A stretch of DNA of 64,000 bases from Poa pratensis (Eukaryota > Streptophyta > Magnoliopsida > Poales > Poaceae). The notes under the pieces were generated by a model that was not told the DNA's origin, did no database searches, and worked only from the letters and a program-made list of their open reading frames with translations. The stretch lies in NCBI GenBank assembly GCA_947311845.1, contig CAMZMU010000052.1, positions 136,663,733-136,727,732 of the forward strand. Direction: 5' to 3'. The position numbers and the translations under genes are program-made. Shown in pieces: positions 10,838-22,090 of this stretch. Each line of letters opens with the position of its first letter. The stretch's first letter is position 1.

Positions 10838-11404
10838 TTACCTCTTTAGACAACACAAGTATAAAAAAGACTCATGGTACTGTTTTCCTGGCCATGGCGA
10901 TGCGGCTAATGATCAAGTCGCCTCGCCGGTTGACCTCCAAAGGTGACGACTAGTAGCACGGCCATGGTACTGTTTTCTTACCATATGTATACATGTTCCA
11001 TTTTGTGTGATAAATTCCGAGGTTCTTTTGCATGGTGGCGAGAACATCGACAAGGGGCTGCGGAAGCGACGACATCGACACGGGGCTACGGCGACGGTGA
11101 TGACAAAGACATCGACAAAGGGCTGTGGTGGCGACGACGGCAACACCGACAAGAGGTTGCGGTGGCGACAATGGTCGTATTGCGTTGGACTTGTTGGTTT
11201 CAATAAATTATGTAATACTAAATACATGAACTGTATGTATAAATTTGGATGTATGGATGAAACATCTATGTGTACTACAAATTGTATATATCAAATAAAA
11301 TAAAATTTGTTGATTCCATATTTGTGATTTATTCTATATTTGAATACATTTGGATTTAGAATTGTGGTTTAATATCATTTTTATATTTATTAAAATAAAT
11401 TAAT
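10838..11404. other. Intergenic stretch with an imperfect minisatellite
   Basis: At about 11041-11175 an imperfect tandem repeat is built on ACATCGACAAGGGGCTACGG-like units, three to four copies roughly 35-50 bp apart. The rest is AT-rich and shows no gene. The frames across the repeat are open on both strands because of the repeat and not because of coding selection. Confidence 0.5.
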
Positions 11405-11665
11405 ACTAGTGGCGTATATATTTAATTAGCGCGCCACTGGTATTGCTTTTTTTTATACTCACAAAATAATACTAGTGGCGCACATATTACCTCGTCACTG
11501 GTAACCAACTATAAGTGGCGCGTATTTTAGACTGCGCGCCACTGGTAAGTGGGGTTACCTGTGGCGCCGGAATCGTGCGCCATAGATAAAGGTTATCAGT
11601 GGCGTAGCTGTAGTGGCGCACGGCCGTTCGCCACAGATAGCATTTTTCTATGCGCCACACGATGC
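11405..11665. mobile_element. CACTA-like subterminal repeat block (fragment)
   Basis: Short motifs such as ACTAGTGGCGCAC and GCGCGCCACTGGTA recur several times in both orientations, like the subterminal repeats of Triticeae CACTA elements. No CACTA terminus or target duplication was found next to it, so this is a fragment or an unusual end. Confidence 0.5.
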
Positions 11666-12184
11666 CCTCGCATTTGCGAGGGTCACCTGGCTAGTTTTTT
11701 TAAAAAAGAGACAGGAACTCTAAGTTCCATGAATGTGCCCCAGTTTTCTTTTAGTTTTATATTCATCATATTTGCGCCATATTTCTCGGGAATTTCAATG
11801 CCGATAATCATCGTCCAACCTCGCCTTCACCATACATCTCTCTGAACTTTCCCCACACATGCCAACATCCACACGCAAAAGTTCAGTAATCCGTAGTACT
11901 CCTGACCAAATTCCCGCCAAGAAATATAACACCAAAAAACTATACTGAAACAAATTAATGACTTACATAATTAAAATAAGCCAAAGAAGGTGCGCATATT
12001 CAGTTTATACATGTCTACACTCTACACAACGCAGAGGAGCGATGCATAAAAACTATGCAACACAAGTTCCATACTTCGCTAAGGCAAGCACCAGGGTCAC
12101 CATTACTTGGTTTTTCCACCATTATCCCCTCCTCTAACTTAACCTGTCAGGCATGCACATCAATCGTTCATTTGCATCGATCAG

Positions 12185-15100
12185 TTACAGGTACTGAGCT
12201 TGTATTCTGTCTCTGTTCTGCTCCCACCACACCTTGGCCCTGTCCTCGCCAAACCTCTCCCGGCTACAAGAGAATAAACTGACACGCATGAGTTCGAGCA
12301 TGACCAAGAAGCTAAGCTTCGCGTGTAGGAGTACGTGCATATGTGATCGTCGGCGTGCATACCTGAACCGGACGCGGCGGAGCTCGCGGTTGCCGTCGCC
12401 GAGCTCGCGGATGGTGAGGCAGACGCCCGGCTCGTCCTGCTCGATCCACTCCGTGGCTTCCATGTCGCTTGCGTTGCTGATGGACACGGATGCCTCGTCG
12501 CGGGACGACGTGGTGGCGCGCGACGGGTCGTAGGACGACGGTCCTCCGCCGGCGGAGTTGAGCATATTGAAATGGTGCGCCCAGACGTGGTCGGACGGGT
12601 CCGGCACTGCCGCCGCGTACGGGTAGCTCGGCGCCGCCCTGTTGGAAGGCCCCGCCGCGTACGACGGCGGCGGCATCATCGCTTGCACGACACGCTCCGG
12701 GACATCGGGTCCTTGATCGACGATGGTGTCGGCGGCATCATGACTACTGGGCTCTCGGCCCGGGTGGAGCCGCCCCGGGAGTAGGATGAATCTCTCTTCA
12801 GACAGAACAAGCCAATTCTATCAGTATGTTGACGAATCAATTCAATTCAGTAGACAAAATGCTTTAGGTGCGATGGACGTACCAGAAGTGAGTCGTCGAC
12901 CGAGGACGTCGGGGTGGAGGCACCCTGCTGCCGGCCGCTGAACGTCTGCACGTTGTACAGCTCCACGAGGCGGTCGTAGTTCTCCCCCCACCACCGCTGC
13001 GCCTCCCACTTGTTAAAGATCTCCCGGCTACGCACGCAGCATGCACACGTCATACGAGTTAGCTAGTTTAACGTGCAAAGTATCGCTTGATCACAAACTA
13101 AGATAGCAGACTAATGCAGATGTGAAACTCATCAGCATTCAGAAACACAAACCTGAAGCGGATGCGCTTGAGATCATTGCCGCCGCCGGGCAGCGTGACG
13201 AAGGTGATCTGGACGCCGGGCTCTACCTGCGCCATCCACTCCCGGGGCACGGCGGCGTCGACGTCCACCGTCACGCCGCCGTCCTCCACCTCGATGCCCG
13301 GCGGCCATCCGCGCCCGCTCATATCCCACGTCGCCGCTCGAGCGCTCCCGTTGGCCGTCGCTGCACCCGTCCTGCTGCTCGCGGACGTGAAGGCGGTGTC
13401 GTCGACGAAGCCCGGGTAATGGCGGCCGTAGCCCCTCCCCTGAAGGACGGGCTCCCGGCGGCGGTGGGCGCCTTGTAGTGCTTGCCGGAGCCGGAGAACT
13501 TGAGCACCATGTCCTTGAGCTGAAGGCAGCACATTGCCAATGCGCCGCACGTACGTAAGAGCCCAGTTAGCCACCACTCACCAAGTAACTAAGTCATTAA
13601 CCAAAACGCTCATGACTCATGAGTGTAATCTAACATCAGCTATGACTCGAATTAGCATAAGTAGCTTCCGTGGTTAGTCAGTTACTAACAGAAGTGCGCG
13701 CCAATTCTTTAAGGCGGCCGGGTTCGATCGATGCCAAGAAAAGGATATGCTTGCTGAGTGGCTAGTGACTTTGAGTGACTAACTGAACTAGTATCACGCA
13801 TGACGAATAGGTTCAGACCAATGAGGGTATGCATATCACAGGGCTACAGGTAGAGCACAAATTACTACTGTACTATACTATTAGTAGAGTACAACGGACC
13901 ACGCTAAGTACGTACACAGCTAGAGATCGATAGCGATCACGCAGCTAGGACTGATGAGTGAAATCTTTTAACACTTTTGTCTGAAACAAGGAACCTGCAG
14001 GCATTGATGCTGATGCATGCATGCGTAATGGCGGCCGCAGCAGCGTATGATCCCACCGCATGCATATGCATTATGCGTTGCGTGCGTACTTAAAAGGACA
14101 CCGCGGCAAAGCAAGTCGGCACGGCGGTCGGCGGCAAAGCAATTAAGCAAAGCATCGCCATAGCCAAATTACCGCGATCCCCTCCCGTGATTTCGTGGCC
14201 CAGGCAGGGGGAGTAGCCCAGGATAAGGCCCATCCTGGGGGCCCTAAAGGGCTGAGCCGCCGTAGGCCGTAGCCCATGGCCGGCGAGGACCACGCACGTA
14301 TGCAGGTATCGGTGGCCCGCGGGCCGGCTTTATTCGACGGCATGGCGCAAACAGAGGGGGTTCGCAGCCGAGCAAAGCGCCGCTGCCCCGGCCGGCTTTT
14401 AACCAAAGAGAACAGCACAAACCACGGCATGTCTTTCCACGGGGAAAATGTGATGCAGGCTGCAGGTTCAGGCAGGGGTCCAGCTCCAGGGCACACTCGA
14501 CAGCACATGAACGCAGGCACTGTCGTGCAACGGACTCACATTGGTGTAGCGTGTATGTAAGCTCTAAGCCGTGGGCTTCGATCTCTTTAAGTCTACGGCA
14601 AAGTGGATGGAATCATGTATGGATGGGCGGTGGCGAGTTTGATGGAGATGGAGAAAGAGAAAGAATGTCGTCCCGCGCGCCATGGGGAACAAAGCGTTCG
14701 TTGTTCCAAAGGTAGGGGATGGGGATCCAAGCAAGCGAAGAAAGAAAAGGCAGCTCGCGGCTGGCCGGCCGGCCTTCTCCCACCACGTCTACTCAACGCG
14801 CATCGTGTCCTCTCATCCCTTGACCAAGCTTCTTTTTTTCGAGGAATGTCGTGAGAATGGAGTCATAGCCAGCTACGATCGATGCTCCGTACTCAATGTG
14901 ATGCTAAAGAAAAGTGATCGAAATCACTATCATTCACGCTGCGCTTTTGGATGCATAATGCATCCATGGTTCGGTCATAGACGTGTCCCCTCCCTACCTA
15001 GCCAGCTAACAGTCATGTCATTGTGGTAAAGTTTGACGAAACTTGTATTTTAAGATGATAAAATTAGAAGATGCGTCTAGTAACGTTAGTGTTAGGGATC

Positions 15101-15952
15101 TAGCTAGCTAAGCTAGCGTTCATTTATTGTCTAATCTCGATGTGTATTGACACAGATATGGCATAAGTGCTGCAGAAAGGAACAAGAGAATGTAGTAGTA
15201 ATGACCAGAAAAACAATGCAAAGCTTCGAAGAGGACGACCGATCGAGCTGGGCGCCTTGGCTTCGGTAGGACTGTAGTAGGAGGCGCTCTCATGTCAATT
15301 ATTAAGTGCGTTGCGTGGGGTGGCGGAACTACTCATACTATAACTGAACAAATGCCAAAAAATGCCAGAAGGAGCAGCAGGAGGACTTAACCGCGCGCGC
15401 ACAAATGGATTCTAGCAGCTAGCTACAGGCATACTATACATACAGCCAGGGAATGGCGACTCCTTCTTTGTCTCATCAACATCTCCGGCTTTGCATCTCT
15501 TGCCAAACGCAGCCGCTATCCCTGCAGCTAGCTGGCCTAAAAACCGATCGGACAAGGAGATTTTAATTAATTCGGTTATGCTTCCCCGTGGCCTTGCTTG
15601 GGCAATTCCTAGGCTGACTGGCTAAGTACTGTGCACTAGTACTATGCTGTGAGTCTGATGCGTTCGTCCCAACTGGCATTCCCCGCCCTGCATCAACCGA
15701 TCTCTCGCTCCTGTACTCTAGCTGACACACACAAGCATCGCATATACGAGTACATAGGTAGTACTAGCAGTTGTTTAAAAAAGAGTGGTAGAGTCGATCC
15801 AGGAGTAGCACGTACAGTGGTGGTTGAAGAGAGACAGATCGATGAAGACGTACCTGTGAAGTGAGAGACCTGACGGCAGGCGTGGCCGCGGCGGCACGGG
15901 AGCCGTCCTGCTCCCCGCCTTCTTTCGCGGAGCAAGCGATGCATGCCAGCAT
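12185..15952 (-). pseudogene. BREVIS RADIX-like gene with two single-base frameshifts
   Basis: Coding exons on the minus strand are 15854-15952, 13153-13519, 12883-13027, 12363-12795 and 12185-12263. The first encodes the BRX-family N terminus (MLACIACSAKEGG ... VRSLTSQ) and the second opens with LKDMVLKFSGSGKHYK. Two BRX domains follow. One spans exons 2-3 (WMAQVEPGVQITFVTLPGGG, then SREIFNKWEAQRWWGENYD). The second spans exons 4-5 (EWIEQDEPGVCLTIREL, then RERFGEDRAKVWWEQNRD) and ends IQAQYL. All junctions are GT/AG and both domains split after TTCAG. Exon lengths fit only if one base is missing in exon 2 (about 13432-13442) and one in exon 4 (about 12680). With both allowed the protein would be 374 residues, normal for the family. 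BRX proteins act at the plasma membrane and nucleus in auxin and growth signalling. The frameshifts may be real mutations or base-calling errors, so this may be an intact gene. Confidence 0.85.
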
Positions 15953-16068
15953 CTTCCCCGATCCTTCTCCTTCTATTCTCTTCTCTTCTCCGCTGGCCCT
16001 CCTCTCTCCAACCTTCAACACGTACGGGCTAATCGCCGGCCTCTCACTGCACCACCCTAGCTCCCGGC
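15953..16068 (-). other. Inferred 5' UTR segment joined to BRX-like exon 1
   Basis: On the minus strand a strong acceptor (TTCTTTTCTACAG) ends at 16069. The purine-rich leader from 16068 down to the ATG at 15952 would be the second part of the 5' UTR. The matching donor is proposed at 18707/18706 (GAGAAG before GTAATC). Confidence 0.5.
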
Positions 16069-16279
16069 CTGTAGAAAAGAATACAGTATGTAGAGCACGC
16101 TGCGTTAAATAACGCCGTATGCTATCTCAGAGACACAGTAGCTAGTAACCGAAGATATACGTTCATGCAGACGGTACAAAACTGCAGATATGGGATATGT
16201 TCATGCAGCCGGCCAAATATATCAGCAAGATGTGATGGTCAAACATTGCGATCTGAAGGTCAACATTTATGTACTACTA

Positions 16280-16440
16280 CTCTCTCCGTTCCACAATATA
16301 AGATGTTTTAGATGGTACACATGTTGTCTAGATTCAGACTAAAAGAAGTGCATGCATACACTAAAATGTGTCTGTATGCATGTGTATGCATGTGCATGTG
16401 GCAAATAGCTAAAACATCTTATATTATTGAACGGAGTGAG
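16280..16440. mobile_element. Stowaway-like MITE
   Basis: The ends CTCTCTCCGTTCC and GAACGGAGTGAG are inverted repeats flanked by TA (16278-16279, 16441-16442). The arms contain ATATAAGATGTTTTAG and CTAAAACATCTTATAT. It lies in the inferred 5'-UTR intron of the BRX-like gene. Confidence 0.9.
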
Positions 16441-16477
16441 TAGTACACTGTGGATATTGCGTGGTACATTAATAGTA

Positions 16478-16902
16478 CTCCCTCCGATCCATATTAGTGG
16501 GCATAGATTTGTCTAAATTCATACTCCCTCCGTCCTTGAATAAGTGGACATATAGAGATTTCAAGACAAATTATGGAATAGATAAAAAATGCATTGGGAA
16601 TATACAAACCAACATCTCTCTCCTCTTTAATTGCCTCACCTCCAATAAGCTAAGTGCATGTAGAACATGAGGAGACCATGCATTAGATATTATTGGTCTT
16701 GATTCCCGTGTGATGAGAGAGACTTATTTTGTTCCACTTCAAAGTGCATTGGGAATCTAGACGTACACTCTTTTGTGGAAAAAATTCAAACCTAAACGTC
16801 CACTTATTTGAGGACGGAGGGAGTATGTATCTAGTTAAGTATTTAGACTAGATACATGTGTATCTAGACAAAGTTGTGCCTACTAATATGGATCGGAGGG
16901 AG
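16478..16902. mobile_element. Stowaway-like MITE, interrupted by another MITE
   Basis: The termini CTCCCTCCGATCCATATTAG and CTAATATGGATCGGAGGGAG are perfect 20-base inverted repeats flanked by TA (16476-16477 and 16903-16904). A second MITE (16524-16823) is inserted in it, so its own sequence is only about 125 bp. Confidence 0.92.
16524..16823. mobile_element. MITE nested inside the 16478-16902 MITE
   Basis: The ends CTCCCTCCGTCCTTGAATAAGTGGAC and its near complement GTCCACTTATTTGAGGACGGAGGGAG are flanked by TA (16522-16523 and 16824-16825). It is about 300 bp, longer than its neighbours, and belongs to a different family from the element it interrupts. Confidence 0.92.
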
Positions 16903-16996
16903 TACAACAATTAATACCGTACTCTACGACTCTAGCAATAACGTATACAGTTACTGTGATGCTCGATTCTAGTACCACGCCCGCCACTTGAACCTA

Positions 16997-17119
16997 CTCC
17001 CTCCGTTCCAAATTACTTGACATGCATTTGTCTAGTAACGAATGTATCTAGACACTAAACAAGTATAGATACATCCGTATTTGGACAAACCCAAGTCAAG
17101 TAATTTTGAACGGAGGGAG
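16997..17119. mobile_element. Stowaway MITE
   Basis: A 123-bp element with ends CTCCCTCCGTTCCAAATTAC and GTAATTTTGAACGGAGGGAG is flanked by TA on both sides (16995-16996, 17120-17121). Confidence 0.93.
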
Positions 17120-17121
17120 TA

Positions 17122-18706
17122 ATATATACGCTGCTGCATGCTCAGTCAATTAATAGTGACTACGTACGTGAGCATGTACACCACGCACGCATTGTTCAGC
17201 GACCACGAGACGTTGAGCCCGCACGTGCACGTGTGTGCGTGCGACGACCACGGCAATTTGCTAACACATGTCAGGCCCGGGCAAAGCGAGCTTAATTTGC
17301 GCCGCACAGCAAGCAAACTGTGCAAGCTAGAGCTTGCACCGGGGCAGGCCAGCGAGAAGAACAGTACAACTACAGTATCACTACATACTGTACTAATACA
17401 AGCAACTACTATGAGAATGCAAGCGACCCATGCATATATGTACCAGCAGCAGCAGGCAGAGCAGAGACCACAGGCTGTTCTTCTTCTAACACAGCAGCAG
17501 AGAGACACTGTAAAGACAAGGTAAAAAGACATGGATGGAGCGGGCCGGCATGGAGACAGGTGCAACAAACCAAAATCTTCAACGGCCGATCTTCTCACGT
17601 GTCTTTTCTTCTCCGTATGCATGGAGGACATGGCATCATCACGACGACGATGACGACGGCTGCCACTCTACTCTACACGTAGTCTGTCTGTCTGCTGGTT
17701 TAAATCCGGATGAGCGCGCTGTCCGACGCGAGACACACGGCCGGGAGGAGAGGACAGGGGCGTATGGGGAAGACTCTCCTCCACCACCAAGCGGCAGTGG
17801 CAGCATCGGCTAGCTCGCCGCACGAGGCGCGGAGACCACTGATGCAGCAGCGGCAGCCAGCAGACGGATCAGCTACAGGCTACGCAATGCATGCATGTAT
17901 GGACCCCCGACCCCGAGATCAACGTATTGCCTCGACATTCTGTATATTTTCTACCCCTTCAGGCTGCCCGGGCCCGGCACAAAAGCGACACTGCAGGCAT
18001 CGAGTGTCTGCGCCGCGGAGCCCGCCGCCTGCTGATCCTCTTTATTTTGATCTCCTACTCTTTATGGTTTCTTTCTGAGTAGATAGCGGCTCTGCCTAAC
18101 CTCAAACACTCTACTAATGGAGTACCAATGGTTATGCTAGAGCTTCTTTTTCATGCTATATGTGGGAGATGAAGGGAAGGACAGTGGCAAACCACACTGA
18201 CCGCTCAGAGATACTTACAGGTAATTAACTGATCACATACTTACAGGAAACTGACGGATAACCGGTAGATATCACCGTGCCCCCCGCTTCGCGAGTTCAC
18301 CCGACGTGATAACAATGTCTACACCCCCACCCGGCAGATAGATGTCGCCTAGTATCTCCTCACCCAGAAATGATCTGAAGAAAAACAGGTGGAAATAAAG
18401 ATATAGTAGATGACGGGACACGAGCTAGAGCCGAGAAGGAGGGCGTAACCTGCTTACGCACTACTCCTACGGCTTTACTGAAATTAAAACCGTTGTGGGG
18501 GTTGACTTGTGATGAACGGAACGGCGAACTCAAACACAAGCAAGCAAAATGCAGGCTGGGGGAGGGAGACAAAGCATAACATAAAGCTCGAAAAGGCAGA
18601 TGGTGTCGAGGAAGCGGCCGGAGCAGGAATAAATGAACGAAAAAAGGGCGACCCGACAAGAAGCGGCGGCGTGCGTCAGTGCCGTTTCGATCGATCGATT
18701 GATTAC
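17122..18706 (-). other. Remainder of the inferred BRX-like 5'-UTR intron
   Basis: No coding exon or transposon end was recognised here. Open frames at 17138-18082 on both strands show no family resemblance and no splice logic. If the 5'-UTR model is right, this is intron sequence transcribed on the minus strand. Confidence 0.4.
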
Positions 18707-19125
18707 CTTCTCCGCCTCTCGCCGGCTAGAGACTGCAGGAGCCTTGTGGCAGCGACAGCGAGCCTTCGGGATCCAAAGAAATGGAGGAGCTTTGCCGGGA
18801 CACGGAGGAGTAAAACTGCACTGACTGACACCGGCTGAAGCTGCGGCGGAGACGACGACAATCGACAGAGGCAAGCTAGGCGATGCGGCTAAGCCTTTTG
18901 AAGGTATAGACGACGAAATGAAACTGGAAGTGTGGGACTGGGACTCTCAGCGAGGGAGATTCCTTTCACAGAAGAAGGGAAGGGAATGGAGTGGAGTCTA
19001 GTTGGGGAAGAGACACTGTGGCTGTGTGTGGCTCCAACAGACAGAGGGAGGAACGGGAATGGAACTGGACGTCGCGGGCGTCGCTCTCGTCTCGATGCTT
19101 CCCCGATACGACCACGGCCGCTGCG
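18707..19125 (-). other. Inferred first, non-coding exon of the BRX-like gene
   Basis: Read on the minus strand this is a C/T-rich leader typical of grass 5' UTRs. It ends at a donor (GAGAAG before GTAATC at 18706) and starts about 30 bases after a TATA motif. The evidence is composition and signals only, with no transcript. It would give a 5'-UTR intron of about 2.6 kb (16069-18706). Confidence 0.4.
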
Positions 19126-19154
19126 AGAGCAGCCAAGTCCGGCAGTCTACGCCG

Positions 19155-19161
19155 CTATATA
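19155..19161 (-). promoter_or_regulatory. Candidate TATA box of the BRX-like gene
   Basis: The minus strand reads CCTATATAGCGGC here. It is about 30 bases upstream of the proposed C/T-rich leader, and the transcription start near 19125 is inferred from that spacing. Confidence 0.45.
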
Positions 19162-19199
19162 GGACAGGAGGCGGGGCCCGCGAGACCGTGGCCGTCCGA

Positions 19200-20288
19200 T
19201 CCTGGGCATGTGGCCGCCCACTGCCACCTAGGGTCTGGGTCCGGCGAAAGATCCCTTGTCCACCTGGACCTCTATGCGTGCACTCCGCGACGGCTTCGTG
19301 CCGTGTGAGGTGCTATCAGCTATACCGTCGTCGAGACAGGCTTCATGAGGTCGATTTTGTCGGCACGGTCCGTGCAAACGTGATACAGTACTGGATACGT
19401 CCAAATCTGACATATTTTGTTGGTATGCTCAACGATCGGTCAACTAATTTCTTTTGCTCAACTCTTTTTTTATTAAAGGGGTTGATTGTTTCTCATTCAA
19501 TTTATAATAATCATTTCCCATACAACATTCTTGGCGGTCTGGACGATCTTCTTGTCCAATTGCACTTTCATCAATCTTATATTTACTAATTGGAGGCACC
19601 ATACGAGGCACCACGTTAATTCTGGAGGTTAGAAAACTTTAACCATCCGATCTACCCATAATCTATCTCAAGCCGTTCGATTAAAGTCTGTTCAACGCGT
19701 AAACGGAACTCTTCTCGCACCTGTATCTCTGTCCGCTTGAGTTCGAATACGGAACGACGCATATCCGCAGCTAATTAATTCGTGCCATGTACAGCCTGCA
19801 TAACCCCTCGATTTCCTCATCTCTTTGCTACGTAATAAAAAAAGAAAAACTCGAATCGTCTCTCAGTCTTCGTATGCCCTACAAAAAGTTCAATCTGATA
19901 GCGGCGACTGCGGCAGCCGTCCTGTCGCCAGGCTGCCCCTCCGATTATTTTCGTTGTATTACACGGGCGCAAGACATCTATAGAAGTATCACCAGCCGTC
20001 GGCCACCGGTGTGTTGCTTTTATTATTCAAGAAAAAAAATAGATGCAGATGCACATATCGGCATGGAGCTTCGAACAGTTTTGCTGGACCAACACTCTTC
20101 AGGTTTTCAATTTCAGGTACGGTGGTCCAATCACATTGTTTAATCTAAGTCAGTCGCTAGGTATTGCTCTGCAGCTGCATTAATCTGCTACTTAGCGCTT
20201 GATGTAATCATCAAGGACAAGGACTGAGTAACTCACGTTTCTCTTCATGAATTCTGCTGTGATATGTATTTCTAACTTCCTACTTAAA
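19200..20288. other. Intergenic sequence
   Basis: There is no recognised gene or transposon end before the Helitron start at 20289. The frame at 19002-19589 is open but resembles nothing I know. Confidence 0.4.
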
Positions 20289-22090
20289 TCTCTACATATA
20301 TTAATAATACATAATCTTGGGCAGTCAGTACAAAGTAAAATAGTGACGAGGATAGATAACAACCCGCAAGATACTTCGTATTTCTGGAAATATATGTATT
20401 GAAAAAATGTACAGTAGATCAGTACAAATTACATTCGCGGCAAGTGGCGCTCTTGGTTGTCTGTTTTTGGAAGTTTGGAGTTTTCTCTTCGTGCTATCTA
20501 TCAAATCTGAAGTTTTTTCTGAATCGAAAGTGCACTGTGTGAGTATAGGTTGGGCACGTCTCTGAAGCGTGAGTTGCCGCAGCTCTTCTGGATCAGACAT
20601 TCAGACATTGCTCCTGATCAGCAGACTACTCCTTCCTCCACCTCCCGGCTGTCGACTCGGTGGATGGTGATATTGTTAGAAAGTACCATAACAACTCCTT
20701 GCCCCTGTACTTCAACTGTTTAAGATATTTTCCTTCAATTTCACTCATAATAATTCCTCAGTCATACTGTGTTGTGTAATTAATCTTACTATGAATTGAC
20801 AAGTTTCTCTCTTTTTCGCTACAAAAGGACACTTAGTAATGTGCGACAACAGAAGCAGCTTTAATTTTTTGCATCCGACAAGAGAATCAACTTATATATG
20901 GCTCTGAACATGCAGTGAGATTTAGATTCAAAGTTTGTGTATGCATCTGAGTCAGATGTGGTGACATATATAGTTAAAAAACCTGAGTCAAATGTGCTAA
21001 ATTATTGCATCAGTTAAAGGTGCCGCAAGGCATGAACTGCTAACTTATTTTCTGTTTCTATGCCCAGATATAAACCCGAAGGACGCGAATGCTAAGAAAA
21101 GATTGAGTATCTTGAACAAAAAAGGCTTCGAGGTAATGATGTAAATTATGTTACATTTTTGCCTTAATTTAGTCTGACTCAAATAAATACACACAAGTTA
21201 AAGTTCAAATTGGTTGAGGTTAGCGAAAATAAAAGATATTAAATGCTTGCTGCCAATTCAAAAGAGCGAAAATGAATGCATTTTTTCTGTTATGCAGCTA
21301 CCATATTAATTTATGCCTCCAAGTTTCTCTGAAATTACACAGGTCTGATATTTTATAACAAAGATCCTCTATTCTATGATTTCCCACATATATTGTATTT
21401 TTCCATATGGTCGTCTAGATTTCCCTCCACTGATTAGTTCAATTTTTTGTAGTGCTGCATATGGCCCTTTTTTAATACTTCCTTAGAGAGTACTCAATCT
21501 TCGACAGGTTGTTCGATGCTCAAAAATAATTTTTCGTCTCTACATGTAGACTATTTGTTTCACATTAAATCTGAGTATCTGACACTGCTACATGTCCTCT
21601 TTTACAGCATCTGTCATGGATGTTAAAAGCACTTTTTTTTACCTATGTAAGTCTCCGCGATCAATTGCATTATCATTATTATGTTGGTCGAGCTTTTTGC
21701 ACCCAGCAGGACATTTTTATCATCAGAAATGTATAAATAATTAGTATTTGTGCTCACATGAACTTCACACAATTTTTTATCTCTTGCAATGAAAAAGGTG
21801 ACCACTAGCTTTAAAAGATTTTTTCACCTCTCGGAACGCTTGCCAAGTAGTTGTTGTTCCACAGATTTCTTTGCCACTTATTTAGATCCCCTCAGTGTAG
21901 TCGTCCAATTTATCAGCCATGTTCATTACTTAAGGCCCGGGTCTATACCTTTTGTTGCAGTTGTGCTTGGCAATGTTCATGTTCATGAAAAAATTAAATT
22001 CATGTATCTTCTTATTTGTAATTTTAGAAATGCCTGAATTAATGGTGACCCGTGCGGGTTACCCGTGCGGATGCACGGGTTGCTGACTAG
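20289..22090 (+). mobile_element. Helitron, non-autonomous, 1.8 kb
   Basis: The 5' end reads TCTCTACATATATTAATAAT and is preceded by A (20288). The 3' end has a hairpin with 8-base arms, ACCCGTGC-GGAT-GCACGGGT, then TGCTGA and the terminal CTAG (22087-22090), followed by T (22091). A 5' TC, a hairpin just before CTRR, insertion between A and T, and no inverted repeats or target duplication are the Helitron signature. No Rep/helicase gene is present. Two stretches could be captured gene fragments. One is a minus frame at 20325-20600 (MSDPEELRQLTLQRRAQPIL). The other is an exon-like block at about 21067-21132 encoding NPKDANAKKRLSILNKKGFE, bounded by AG and GTAATG. Confidence 0.75.
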
